DNA of 64,000 nucleotides from Muntiacus reevesi (Eukaryota; Chordata; Mammalia; Artiodactyla; Cervidae): assembly GCF_963930625.1 (NCBI RefSeq), contig NC_089249.1, forward strand, positions 183,542,275 to 183,606,274, given 5' to 3'. A program made the translations under genes and the position numbers. Under the pieces are notes generated by a model that was not told the DNA's origin, did no database searches, and worked only from the letters and a program-made list of their open reading frames with translations. Below, piece after piece: positions 18,949 through 30,900 of this stretch (position 1 is its first letter; every line of letters starts with the position of its first letter).

Positions 18949-21119
18949 TGGTGTGGGGACCCAGGGCTGGTTCCCACCTGCAGGTTTGAGCAGAGACTAG
19001 GGGAGACTATCTTCCTGAATCTGATTTGAGTGCCCCGTCTGTACAGGGACACCGCTCAGGGGCTAGATGTTTACCAGTGACCAGAATGTGTCCCTAGTCT
19101 CTCTCGCTGGCATGCTAGAGGCAGGAGACAGATAATGAACAGGGTGGCACGGAAATCAGCATGAAGAGCTTGTCAGCGGCCAGTGTCAGGAAGGAAATAA
19201 AACGGGGTGACGTGAGAGGGCGCTAAGAGAGGCACACGCAGGGCATGCCAGAGCTGAGGTCTGCTGGGCGAGGGGTCCCCAGGCATGGCGCATGTACAGG
19301 CCTTAAAACATGAGGGGCTGGGAGGGTGTTTGCTGAGGGTGGGGCCTGGGGGCTAGGTAAAGGGGTGGAGGTGGCTACAGGGCTCTGTCCTGGGACGGGC
19401 GTAGGAAGAGGGGCTCTGCAGCAGATACCACGAGGCTGTTTTGGACTGACACTGGGGGCTGCTCGCCTGCTGCTAAGGGGCTAGCTGCGTGAGGTGGGTT
19501 CGTCTCCCCTTCCTGGGTGGGGCACCCCACTTGGCCCTAACCAGGTGGCTTCTTGCCAGCCATGTCTGCTTTTCAGATAGGCTGTCTTTAGGAATAGTGA
19601 CTAGGTAAATTTGCTGCCCCTCCTGGCTTCCAGCCAGGTCCCTGTAAGCCCTTTGTCCAGGCACATATCATCTTCCTGAGTCTTGACCGGTAGACTAGCT
19701 TCTTGTTCCCACTGTTTATTGTGGGCAGTTGAGGCTCTGAGGGGCCGTATTGCTTGCTGAGGTCACTTGGATTGTCCTCACTTGGCCCAGGCTGCCTCTC
19801 AAGTTAGGAGGGAGTTTGAGCCACTAGGACTTAGCTCTGAAAGGGAGCCCCACTGTGGTCTCCAGTCCTTATGAAATGCCAGCATTCTAGGCCCCTGGAG
19901 TGTCAGTGACGTGAGTGGCCATGCAGGTGCCTAAAGTTGCCAGCTGTGACGGTCCTGTGTCCCCTCTCCCTTGAGAAAGCCTGCAGGTGATAACCAGTGC
20001 CTGTGGGTCGTGCCCCACGTGCTCGCGCTGTCCTGAGCCGTACACGTGACTCATCTCGTCTCCTGGCTGTCAGCCCCAGGTGGGGAGCGGGTCCCATCGC
20101 TCAGATGAGGACACGGGTCAAGACTGTGGGAGGCCGAGTCTGGAGAAGGAGTCGGGCCCCTGGCTGGATGCAGTGTGTGGCCTTGAGCTTTGCCCCCTCT
20201 GAAGGGTGGGGAGCCCCTCCCAGAAGGAGCATGCCTCACAGGTACTGAGGGCAGGCGAGCAGCCTGGGGTGTGGGGTGAGTGCTGGTCATTTCTGCGGCT
20301 AGCCTGTGAGGCTGTGTGTGAGGGGCCAAGCACCCCGTCGGCCGCTGTGACCCTTGACTGGGTTTCCGACAGCTGTTCGCCATGGTGACTGTGTGTAAAC
20401 AGTCGTCGGCTCTCGGAAACCCATCCTCTGTTGACTCATCGGCAAGGCCAGAGTTCATCACCCTTGAAGTAGTTTTGACATCATACCCGGATTGTGACAT
20501 CTGTGGGAAGTCCTTGAAAAACAAGACTGCTTCTCCTGGTCCCAGAGCAGACCCTGGTTTTGAGAGAGCTGCGTCTTTGTGGCAGCAGCGCTGCTCGCCG
20601 TGCCCGGCGGTCAGTCCGTCCTGCGCCTTTGGGTTTGCCTCCGCGGCATCCTCGTTTGTAGGGCCTGGCTCCCTTGCTCTGCCTCTATGACTTTCTTTTT
20701 GGTCTTCTTTCTTCTCGGTGGCTTGTGTGACCCGGAGTTGTCTGAGATCTCATCTTTTGCAATACATGGCCACCCTGCAGTCACCCAGAGCCCAAATGGA
20801 TGTATTCTAGAACAGTCCCTCCAGAGACAGCCTCTGACCAGTTATGTAGTAAGTGGCATAGACAGCCACGACGTACAGTTCTGTCACTTTGCTTTTTTAA
20901 TGAAGAAGCTGGTGTCCAAGTAAAGCATCCAGGGGGAGACCTCCTGTCCCCACACTCAGGGGCTGCACTGGAGTCTGATGCTAATTACACCCTCCCAGCT
21001 GGACCCTCCCTGGCCCCACTGAGATGTGGCTCCCGGCTGAGTCACCAGGTCACAGGGTGTGTTGGTGACTAGCCACAACCCCTCCAGAGGGGAGGGGTCC
21101 TCACGGGTGTGGGAAGTTT
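18949..21119 (+). other. ELL: ELL intron 1, unique stretch
   Basis: Mostly non-repetitive. GACAGATAATGAACAGGGTG ... GGAAATAAAACGGGGTGACG (19127-19210) looks like an old repeat I cannot name. GTTTATTGTGGGCAGTTGAGG near 19710 is weakly MIR-like. No exon recognised. Confidence 0.5.
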
Positions 21120-21135
21120 GTGGGGTCACTGAAGT

Positions 21136-21427
21136 GAAGTGAAAGTCGCTCAGTCGTGTCTGACTCTTTGCGACCTCGTGGACTATACAGTCCATGGAAT
21201 TCTCCAGACCAGAATACGGGAGTGGGTAACCTTTCCTTCCCCAGGGATTGAACCCAGGTCTCCCGCATTGCTGGTGGACTCTTTACCAGCCGAGCCAGCA
21301 GGGAAGCCCAAGGATACTGGAGTGGGTAGCCTGCCCCGTCTCCAGGGGATCTCCCCGACCCAGAATCGAACCGGGCTCTCCTGCATTGCAGGCAGATCCT
21401 TTACCAACTGAACTATCAGGGAAACCT
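21136..21427 (-). repeat. BOV-A2-type SINE with 16-bp target-site duplication
   Basis: Minus strand, with a double SINE head: a first reversed tRNA-like unit ends near 21309 (GCCAGCAGGGAAGCCC) and a second near 21426 (AACTATCAGGGAAACC), the BOV-A2 layout. GTGGGGTCACTGAAGT flanks it at 21120-21135 and 21428-21443, perfect over 16 bases, implying a recent insertion. Confidence 0.92.
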
Positions 21428-21639
21428 GTGGGGTCACTGAAGTCCTATTTAAAAGTGATATGTGTCAGAATTTCTTTCTTTTTACCGTAAAAGCAGTATA
21501 ACTCGGTGATGAATACTAGTGATTCCCTGTTCCCATGGTCTGTTGTTGACACCATGGTGCCTTCCTCTTTCTTGCATCTAGGCACTGAGTTATCACAGTG
21601 GTGTTCTCATATGGTCTTTTTTTTAAATATAAAGTTTTA

Positions 21640-21965
21640 TTGATAAAAAAATATTTACTTTTAGGAGTGTTGGGTCTTTGTTGCATGGGCTGCTCTTTAG
21701 TTGTGGCTTGCGGGCTCAGTAGTGAAGAGGAACTAAAGAGCCTCTTGACGAGGGTGAAAGAGGAGAATGGAAAAAACTGGCTTAAAACGGAACATTCAAA
21801 AAACTAAACTAAAAAAACCCTGAAAACCTAAGATCATGGCATCTGGTCCCATCATTTTATGGCAGCTAGAAGGGGAAAAAGTGGAAGCAGTGACAGATTT
21901 TAATTTCTTGGACTCCAAAATCACTGCCCAGTAGTTAACCACTCAACCACCAGAGAAGCCCCTTA
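21640..21965 (-). repeat. CHR-type SINE split by a BovB fragment
   Basis: The outer element is a minus-strand CHR SINE (TTGGGTCTTTGTTGCATGGG ... TAACCACTCAACCACCAGAG). Positions about 21723-21928 inside it are plus-strand BovB (AGAGCCTCTTGACGAGGGTG, AAGATCATGGCATCTGGTCC). CAGTAG occurs at both junctions (21717-21722 and 21929-21934). Confidence 0.8.
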
Positions 21966-24792
21966 TATAATCTTAGGTCTCAATTCTTCCCTTAAACTGT
22001 ATAAACTTTTTTTTTTCTCTTTAAATCACAGTGCTCAGCTTTGCTTTTTAGTGGCTGCGTTTTCTCCTGCAGTGCAGACTCTGAACAGGTCTGTAGTCCT
22101 CTGGCATCACACCGATCCTGGGGATTCCCGGGTGCCTGGAGCCTGTCCTCTGTCCTGTGCTGAGTGAGGGCCGTGTGGACATGCAGAATTGCAGAGAGGA
22201 GCGGAGCCGAGGGTTGCAGGTGCTGAGCAACTGAACTCTTGTCTGATGAAATTGAGACCCAAGAAGGATATGGTCTGTTTTGTGGTGTTGGACTGTCAGC
22301 TCTGTCAGGCATGGAGCAGGGGAGACTGGGGGTAGAAACTTGGATGCCTGAGCTGGGGTCCCGTGGGGTCAGGCGGGAGGACAGATGTGGGAGTGTTGGG
22401 GCTGCCACCTGTACCTGGGTGGGGAAGGTAGACATATCTAACCTTTCCTGATTCTGGGCACAGAGTGGAAATGCCTTTGTGCTCCTGGCTTATTGTCATC
22501 CCTGAGCTAGGTTTGTGAGAGTCAGGTTGTGCAGGGCTTTAGGAGATGCTGGTGGTCGCCTCTGGAGTGACTCTTGGCAGGGGAGGAAGGCGGCTGTGGG
22601 CCATCAGAGAGCTGCTGTGGGTCTGCAGTGGTTGAATGACGAGAGCGCGAGGAAGGTGGGAGATGTGTGTGTGTGGCCGTGGCGATGGCTGCTGTAGGGT
22701 CTGTGTCTTTCTGGGTTGCTGCCTTTGTCTCAGGGTGTAGATGTCATGAGCATCTTGCCAGAGTCCTAACGAGTGCAGTTTAGAGGTGGTTTTGAATGAA
22801 TGTGGCAGCCGTGGAAGCCAGCAGCCTTTCTTTTTCTGGTTCTTGGATTGTGTTCGTGGCTCGGGGGCAGTTGGATGGCAGGTTTCCTCGATTGTGCTGG
22901 CCTTGACCACTTCCTGGATAGTGGATGTTCTGGATGCTGGGAGAACCAAGGCTGGGCCCTGGACCTGAGACGGCATTTGGGGGTCAGTGTCACCCCTAGT
23001 CAGCTTCTTGGGCAGACAAGCAAGTGGGCTATGCTGTCCACGCACAGAGAACATCGGGTTGGGGCCCAAGGCCTGCTTACCACTTCCCGTGGTTCCTAGG
23101 CACACTACTAAACAGGCGGTCCTGGGGTAGCTCAGCCTGCCTTGGCCTGCCCTGCTTTCGAGAAATGCGAAGCTGCTGGTGGCTGCGGGCTGAAGTCCAC
23201 GCCCACTGTGGCTGGCCCCTCATCGGGGCTCTCCTGAAGGTAGGCCTGCATCGCAGGAAGCTGAGGCATGGCCCAGGGACGTCTGTCCCGAGTGTGTGCT
23301 CTCCCGGTACCCCTGCTTTCTGCAGCCTACGCCTGTCGGGGGGTGTCGTCTCCTCATCGTTTGCCTGGCCGCGCTCTGTCCATCTTAGATATGCCAGAAG
23401 GATGTCCTCACAAGGAGGTGTCTCTGTCGAAGGAGGCTACACGTTGGGATCAGGTGGCCTAGCTCCAGCCAGCTCCTGCTGACCACATGGGGGCCCTGGG
23501 CTACTGACTTCTTCCCCAGCCTCAGTTTCCCTGGTTGAAGCCACCCCTGCAGGTGTGCTGGCCTCCCAGGTCAGGCAGGGGAGGCATATGGATGCTGACC
23601 ACTCCGCCTCCCCCTGCGTGTGTATGTGCGTCCAGAAACGACCTGAGAATGGGAAGGCCTTGGGAGTGTAAGTACCGACTTCTTTGTCTGTGCTGCCAAA
23701 GGTTTCTTTGTGAAGTGAAGGATAGCTGGATGAAGGGAATTTCCTCAGTCTTTCTGAGCTGCTTCCCTGTGCCTGCGAAGCCCCCCGCGCCGTGTTGGAG
23801 GGGGCTGGGCCCCGTCTGTGGTCTTGGTGGACAGTGGTGGGGGGGCAGCCGGTGAGCAGAGCCCAGCTGGGTTGGTGGCTGCTGATGGTGGAGCACGAGG
23901 AGCCAGGCCCAGAGCCCAGGCTGTGGTGGCTCTGTCTTTGCCTTCAGGTTGTGCCCAAGCATGTGGCCTTTGGGGAATCACAGGAGGGCAGCCTCGAGGG
24001 GTCAGACCTCCCTCCATTCGAAAATGCTGCTCCCCAGGTTGCAGGGGACAGGAGAGTTCTCTTCCCTCCATCAGCAGCTCGGCTGCGTGTGGCCCTGGCA
24101 AAGGTGTGTAAAAGCTGAGTAGTGAGGGTCCACCCCTGCCCTTTCCTGGAATCTATGGCTTCTTTCTGGGCAGGAGTGGCAGGACATGGGCATGTAGGGC
24201 CTGAGGAGTCCCTGGCCTACCTCTCTGCCCACGTGGATGTGTGCTCGTGGCCTCCATGTCCTGTTTATTAGACGGACTGAGTTGGCTTTGCCCTACAGCC
24301 TCTGCATCCCTGTGGGGGAGGCCAGCCGAGGGCATGGTGACAAGGTGGGGGACGAGATGAGAGAGAGAAACGCAGTGGCAATGGGCAGGAGGTGCCCTGG
24401 GGATGCAGGGCAAGTGAAACCCTACGGGAGGGCCAGGAAAGCCTGCGTGAGATTCGAGAGAGCAGTTGAAGTAGGGAGACTGGGGGTTGGGGGGCAGCGG
24501 AGGAGGTGGGGGTAAGGGGTGCCTGGCCGGAAGCTGGGGTTAATTTCATCATCCAGGGAAGCCCTGAGTGAGTTGCTGTGGCTGCTCTTCTTTGTGTGGG
24601 TGTAGATGGCTGCCACCCCTTCCTGGGCTCCCTGTGGAAGGCTCAGCCCCGTGCCTGACTTCACTCTGGGTAAGAACATTTTCTCCTGGGGGCTTCCTCC
24701 TGTGACAGGCAGGACTGGGGCAGGTTGTGGCCAGGGAGGCTTTGCCAATGCTGAGACCAGTCAACCCCAGTCTTAAACCTGGGACCTCTCAG
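21966..24792 (+). other. ELL: ELL intron 1, unique stretch
   Basis: GC-rich non-repetitive sequence. Weak MIR-like words (CCTCAGTTTCCCTGG near 23520). No exon recognised on either strand; the longest open frames lack recognisable domains. Confidence 0.55.
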
Positions 24793-25260
24793 AGCCTTAA
24801 CATTCTTTTTATTGTTATCTTTTATCTTTAATTATAAAATTCACATAGCATACATTTGCCATCTTAACCATTTTCAAGCACACAGTTCAGTGCCATGAAG
24901 TACGTTCACGTGACTTGGCAGCCGTCACCATCACCCATCCCCAGAGCTCGTTCATCTCCCACTTTCTCCCCCCTCAGCCCCTGGCAGCCACAGTTCTGTT
25001 GTCTGCCCCTACAGGTTTGATAGGCTTCCCAGGTGGTGCTAGTGGGAAAGAACCCATCTCCCACTGCAGTAGACTTAAGAAACGCTGGTTTGATCCCTGG
25101 GTTGGGAAGATCCCCTGGAGAAGAAAATGGCAATCCACTCCAGTATTCTTGCCTGGAGAATCCCCATGGATGGAGGAGCCTGGTAAGTAAACATCCTCAC
25201 CAACACTTGCTATCTTCTCTTTTGTTGGCAGTAACCATTCTGACGAGTGAGAGGTGGTCT
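24793..25260 (-). repeat. L1 fragment split by a Bov-tA SINE
   Basis: Minus-strand L1 sequence: TTAACCATTTTCAAGCACAC, CCATGAAGTACGTTCACGTG, CCCCTGGCAGCCACAGTTCT. It resumes after the SINE with CATCCTCACCAACACTTGCT and GTAACCATTCTGACGAGTGA. The SINE occupies about 25020-25185. Confidence 0.75.
25020..25185 (+). repeat. Bov-tA-type SINE nested in L1
   Basis: Plus strand: CTTCCCAGGTGGTGCTAGTG, TTGATCCCTGGGTTGGGAAG, CACTCCAGTATTCTTGCCTG. Ends at GGAGGAGCCTGGT, lacking the GTCGCAAAGAGTCGGA part. Confidence 0.9.
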
Positions 25261-25437
25261 TGGAACCTTTAAAATGCACCAAGATACTTGTGACTCTCTT
25301 ACGAGAGCTGCAGTCTGGAGGGCCTCTGGCACTTGATAGGCTTGGGAGTTCCCTGGTTGAGGGTGACAGAGAACCTGGCCTCAGCAGAACGGGGCGTGTT
25401 GGCACCCACACTTGAGGTAGGCTTGGGCTGGCTTCAA

Positions 25438-25660
25438 GGGCTTCCCAGGTGGTGCTAATGGTAAGGAACCCCTCTGCCAATGAAGGAGATATAAGAGACA
25501 GGTTTGATCTCTGGGTCGGGAAGACCCCCTGGAGGAGGAAATGGCAACCCGCCCCAGTACTTTTGCCTGAAGAATCCCATGGATAGGGGAGCCTGGCCGA
25601 CTACAGTCCATGGGGTCACAAAGAGTTGGACACGATTGAAGTGACTTAATACATACACGA
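25438..25660 (+). repeat. Bov-tA-type SINE
   Basis: Full-length plus-strand copy: CTTCCCAGGTGGTGCTAATG to GGGGTCACAAAGAGTTGGAC. CTTCAAGG flanks it at about 25432 and 25661. Confidence 0.92.
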
Positions 25661-25895
25661 CTTCAAGGCCTGCCTGAGGGATGATCTTGAGCAGGGTCAC
25701 CTGGGAGCAGATGACAGGAAGGGCAGGGAGAGCAGGTACGGCCCCGCCCTGAACGAGAAGCTGTGGTCAAGTGGTGATGCAGTGACCAGGGGAGGAGAAC
25801 AGTGATGAGCAGAGATGGCGGTGCCGGTGCGGGAGCCCGGGCCAGTCAGCACCTGGATCGCTTAAGTTGGGAGAGTCAGTAAGTACCTTGGGTGA
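25661..25895 (+). other. ELL: ELL intron 1, short unique gap
   Basis: Non-repetitive, nothing recognised. Confidence 0.5.
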
Positions 25896-26110
25896 TTTTC
25901 CCTGGTGGCTTAGGCAGTAAAAAAAAATCTGCCTGCAATACAGGAGACCCAGGTTTGATCCCTGGGTCAGGAAGACCCCCTGGAGGAGGGCATGGCAACC
26001 TACTCCAGTATCCTTGCCTGGAGTATCCCATGGACAGAGGAGCCTGGTGGGCCACAGTCCTTGGAGTTGCCAAGAGTCAGACACAACTGAGCGACTAACA
26101 GTTTCAAATT
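25896..26110 (+). repeat. Bov-tA-type SINE
   Basis: Full-length plus-strand copy: TTTCCCTGGTGGCTTAGGCA, TTGATCCCTGGGTCAGGAAG, CAAGAGTCAGACACAACTGA. An A9 run lies in the head. Confidence 0.93.
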
Positions 26111-26984
26111 TTCAACACTTTCACCTTAGGTAGTCTAGAAAACCTGTCAGGAGGGGGCAGGCAGAGCAGGGTGAGGGCCAGGGAAGAGTGGGAGTGTGTG
26201 ACATGAGTCAGCCCAGGCAGCTCAGCTCTCAGCCACCCTCTTTACTTCCTGACCTCCCAGAGGCAAGACTTCTGCGCTCCCCACTCCCCTAAACCCAAAC
26301 GGAGGTCCTGAGCTCATGTGACCAGGAGGGGCTGGGCGCCTCCCTACAGGCACCTGAGGCTGCCGGACCCTTCCCTGGTCCTGAACCTGGATGGGACAGA
26401 ATCTGCTCTTGTTTTTGTCAGTTTAGCCGTTTGGGGCCATGTTGAATCACAGAGGGAATGTTTTGGAAAATGGGCTTTCTTCCAGGTGGGAAGCGGCCTG
26501 GAGACCCCAAAGGCCTGGAACTGCCCTTTGTAGGGCACTGGGCGGGTGCAGGCTGAGCCTCAGCCTTCAGTCCCTCTAGTGCTTTTGTCCCCACTCCTGT
26601 GCTTGATCTGACCTCAGGGCCTGGGTGAAGGTGCCTGGGGAGGCCAGCAGGAGGACCCTGTGGCAAACCCCGCCGCTTGCCTCTGGGTGGTCGGGCTCCT
26701 GCAGGGGAAGTTGGGCCCCCTGTCTGGTCCTGCTTCTGCCTCTCCTCCTCTTGTACGGTGTGTGTGTGCATGTGTGTATATGTATGCATGCGCCTTGGCC
26801 ACACACCCTTGGTCCCCTCGGTCCAGGGAGGCTGATCTGAGGGGACCCATGGGCCCTGGTTGGGGTGACCACTCTGTCATGTCTGCTTCCTGGTGGGGGT
26901 ACCGCTGGGGCCCAGAGGCACGGTGCCCTGTCCCACTGCCCTGTGGAGCATAAGTAGGCCAGGAGGTTCCTTTTTCCTTTTCCT
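26111..26984 (+). other. ELL: ELL intron 1, unique stretch
   Basis: Non-repetitive apart from an alternating purine-pyrimidine tract (GTGTGTGTGCATGTGTGTAT at about 26759-26790) that could adopt Z-DNA. No exon seen. Confidence 0.5.
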
Positions 26985-27905
26985 TTAAAAAAGGAACGAT
27001 TTACTTACTTATTTATGACCTTGCCGTGCAGCTTGTAGGATCTTAATTCCTTGACCAGGTTTCTTCTTCCTTTTCCCTTTTTTAAATTGATTGACCGATT
27101 GCCACGCCGAGAGGCTTGCAGGGTCTTAGCTCCCCAGCCAGGGATTGAAGCCGAGCCCTGGCAGTGACCACGTCCTAACTGCTGCTGGTGGGTGACGGTC
27201 TAGTTGCTAAATTGTGTCCAGCTCTTGGCGACCCCAGGGGCTGTGGCCTGCCAGGCCTCTCTGTCCATGCGATTTCCCAGGCAAGAGTATTGCAGTGGAC
27301 CGCCATTTCCTTCTTTACTTAACCACTGGACTGCCAGGAAATTCCTCCCTTTTTAAAAAATGTTTATTTATTTGTTCTGCACCAGGCCTTAGTTGTGGCA
27401 TTCGGGATCTTTCCTCTTCATTGCTGCCTCTGGGATCTTGAGTTGCAGCATGTGGCAGTCTGGTTGCCTGACCAGGGATTGAACCTTGGCTCCCTGCATT
27501 GGGAGCACAGTCTTAGCCACTGGATCAGCAGGGAAATACTCTACCCCCCTTTTAAAAACTTAACTGATTTGTATTTTACTTAACTTCTTTGGTTGTGCTG
27601 GGTCTTTGTTGCTGAGTGTCCGCTTTCTCTAGGTGCGGTGAGTGGGGGCTACTCTTCCTTGGGGTACTTGAGCTCCTTATTGCAGTGGCTTCTCTTGTTT
27701 CGGAGCACAGGCTCTGGGTGAGCGGGCTTTGGTGGTTGCAGCATGCAGGCTCAGTAGTTGTGGCTTGTGGGCTCTAGAGTATGCTGGCTTCAGTAGTTGT
27801 GGCTCACGGGCTTAGTTGCCCAGTGGCAAGTGAATCTTCCTGGACCAGGGATTGAACCCATGACAGACGGAGTCCCGTGTACTGCAGCACCAGAGAAGTC
27901 CCCCC
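26985..27905 (-). repeat. Pile-up of CHR and Bov-tA SINEs, all minus strand
   Basis: In order: a partial CHR (26998-27060), a second CHR (27085-27345) interrupted by a Bov-tA (about 27190-27320, TCCAGCTCTTGGCGACCCCA), a third CHR (27346-27540, CAGGGATTGAACCTTGGCTC) and a long-form CHR-2-like element (27550-27905, GGTTGTGCTGGGTCTTTGTT ... AGCACCAGAGAAGTCCC). About 0.9 kb consists entirely of reverse-oriented SINE sequence. Confidence 0.85.
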
Positions 27906-30900
27906 TCCTTTTTGTTTCAACAGTGACTTTTTGGGGAAATGCAGCTTCCTGCTGTGGACTTTGTGGTTCTCCCCACATCTGGAGGAAGTGATTTAAGGGT
28001 CCCAGTGCCACACTCCCACCAAGGGGAGTGCCCACTGAACCGAGTTATGGCAGCCTGACTCACGGGGCCAGAGTGGGGGCAAGCTCAGCTTGGTCTTGCC
28101 CGCGTTGGCTGGTGCCTCTCTTCCACGTTGTCAAGGTCCTGGCAGTGAGCCTGCGCCATGTCCCCTTTGGCTGCTCCCGTTACCTGTGGGGTTGGTGGTA
28201 GGACTCCCAGGGCCACCTTCTGCGCGTGAAGAAGCTGAGTCTGTTGTGCCCAGTGTTGCAAAACCAAGGTGCTGGCAGTCTGCCACCAGGTTAGGTGAGC
28301 AGGCTCAGGTAAGGATGCCGATGATGTCGCTGTTAGGCACGTTCCTCTCTTCAGTGCCTACCTTGGAGTCTCACAGGAGGGTTTGTAAGTCACTGGGTGC
28401 AGCGGCGGCGGCTGGCTGCTGTCTCATTGTGACGGAGGCAGACTTTCCCGTCAGGGCCTGTCTGGCCATCTGCGCCTGAGACGGCGACTCTCTGGCCCCT
28501 CACGGAGGAGGCCTGCAGCGAGGGGTCTGGCGTGCTGGGTGGGTGTGTGAGCAGACGGCGCTGTCCCGGGGCAGAGCTCAGGCGCTCGGCCCCTGTGCTG
28601 TTGTGAGCCGCCTGTGAGCCCCGGCAGGCAGCGTGGTGTCGTGTCTCAGGCTGGGCCCGTGCTTCAGGCGGCTCTTCTGGTCCCGCTCCTTCATTTCACG
28701 AATGGGACTGTCTAGAAGGTGGTGGCGAGCCTCAGACCCGAGGGGGTCCACTCGGGCCTGCCTGCACTCCTGTTTCACGCAGGCTCTGCATGCTTTCCGC
28801 CCCTCATGGGAGGCGCTGGCTTTCCTGGTAGCAGCTTTCCTCAGGCACAGTGTCAGGCTTGGCACAGCTTCCAGGGGGCCTGGCCTTTTTGTTTGTGACC
28901 TTCTGGTGAACTTGGGAAAACATAGTTGCGCAGCCTGGGTGGGAACAGCTGTGCGCGAGTCCCTGGGAAAGCTGGGAGGGCAGGGGTCTGCCCCATCCGA
29001 GTCAGGCTCTGGCGGAACGCCCCCCACAGATCCCTCTGCCTCAGCCCCGTGGGTGTAAGGCCGGGCTGGCCCAGCAAGGGGTCAGTTGTCCACACAGTGT
29101 TTTCGAGTGTGTGCTACCCGCCCTGAGGAACAGTCAGGTAACTGGTTTCAGATGGGTCCCTGGTGTGGAGACGGCGGGCAGCAGGCACCTCCTGTTCTCC
29201 AGGAGGGAGCACTCACAGGCAGGGTCCGCGCTTGTGGCTTTGGTGACCCTCTGGCGCTTTCTCAGTTCTGGGCCAATGCCACCTGTAGTTAGATCTTGAT
29301 GGGCGCCATCTGTGGGTGAGTCTGAACCAGATCCCAGAGAAGGCCTCCTTGGGCAGGCCTCTGCCAAGGGGCTGTGGTTTCTGGGTTCTGTTCACAGAAA
29401 AGGCATGATTTTGCCATTATCTGATAGTGTCACTTCTTCCTTTTTAGAATTGGATGGAATTGTCGAGCTGCTGCAGGATGTGCAAGGATGGTGTAGGGGG
29501 AATTTGAGGGGTGGGGGCGGTCCAAGGAGGATGACACAGGGGACACCCCAGGGTGGAGAGACTGCTGAGAGATGTCTGAGGCTGGGGCAGGCCGCAGCTA
29601 GAAGGATGTGTTCCTTCTTCCCCTGGTTGTACTATTTTTGGTATTGGACGCTCACAGATGTCTGCTCGTTCCAGCAAAATACGCTCAGCTCACAGTAGAT
29701 CTGGCAGGCGGGACAAGGACAGCCAGCCCTGGCGGCCTGTGTCCAACTTGTCTCCAGCCTGCTCAGGAGAGGGCATCAGGCCCCTGCTCGCTCCCTTTGC
29801 TGTGCCAGAGCCCTGCTAGTCCAGAGCCGTGTGTGTAGAGATCTGGTATCTGGGCTAGCTTCTCCTGACAGGAAGTGGAGCTGTGTTAAGGATTCTGAGG
29901 CAGTGTTTGGGTTCGAGTGTAGGATGGGTGGTACATGGTTCTGGCCCTCCCTGGTCTTAGCCCTGCCCTCTGATGTCTCTGTGGGGAGGGCCCCTTCTTA
30001 CCATTGGGTGGGTGAGGTTAATAACTGACCCCCCGCCCCCTGCCAGGTGAGCTGGGCCATAAGAGTGGAGTCTCCCAGTGTGTGCATAAGTGCGCAGGGT
30101 GAGGCTCACGGGTTGTCTGCAGAAGGTGGGCTGATGCAGGGATGCAAAGGCACAAGGCTCTGGACCCCGTTTCCCACAGGGGTTGAAGGTGATCCTGCAG
30201 AGTCTGGGCTCCAGGGCCAGGCCTCTCGTTGTACCTCATCCTGGGACCTTCGCACAGCTCCTGCCATCTGCCTCGACTCCTCCTGGTTTTGGTCTCGCAT
30301 GGGAGAATTCCGAGGCCTGGCACTGGGTGACAGGAATGACCAAGTGTGTGATCTGCAGGGCACCGCTCAGCCCAGGGGAGTGGCTGGTCTGAGTGGACCT
30401 GGTGTCTCTCCACACCTCCTTGGAGCTCCTGGTGCCATTGTTCCCAGGGCTCAGCCATTCAGGAGCGAGCACCCAGGGTAGGTGTCTCTGTTACTGCGTA
30501 GCTCAGGGCTGGGCGAGCGCAGCAGCGTTGGAGCAGGCCCCGGAGGACTCACGGCCCAGACTTGGGGCAGACGGCAGGATGCCTCACCCTGGCAGACCCG
30601 GGCTGCCTTTGAGCCAGCCTGCCGACCTGGGTTGGCGGCCTCCGGCCCCACGTTCTGGTGGGCGCCCCGCAGGCCTGGATGCAGAGGTTCTGGGTGTCTG
30701 AGCTCCGTCCCTCCTTCAGTGCGGGCCCGGGTAGGAGACCGGCTGTAGAGCGCAGTGCACGAGCCGGACCGGGAAGAGAGGGCTGACTGGAGTCTGGACT
30801 TCAGCTTAGCCCCTTGCGAGATAGGGGTCATGTTGCGGGGGTCTGTCCCTTCCTTCCAGGCCACATCCCTTGCTGTCTGCAGAAGTCAAGGCCTGAGGCG

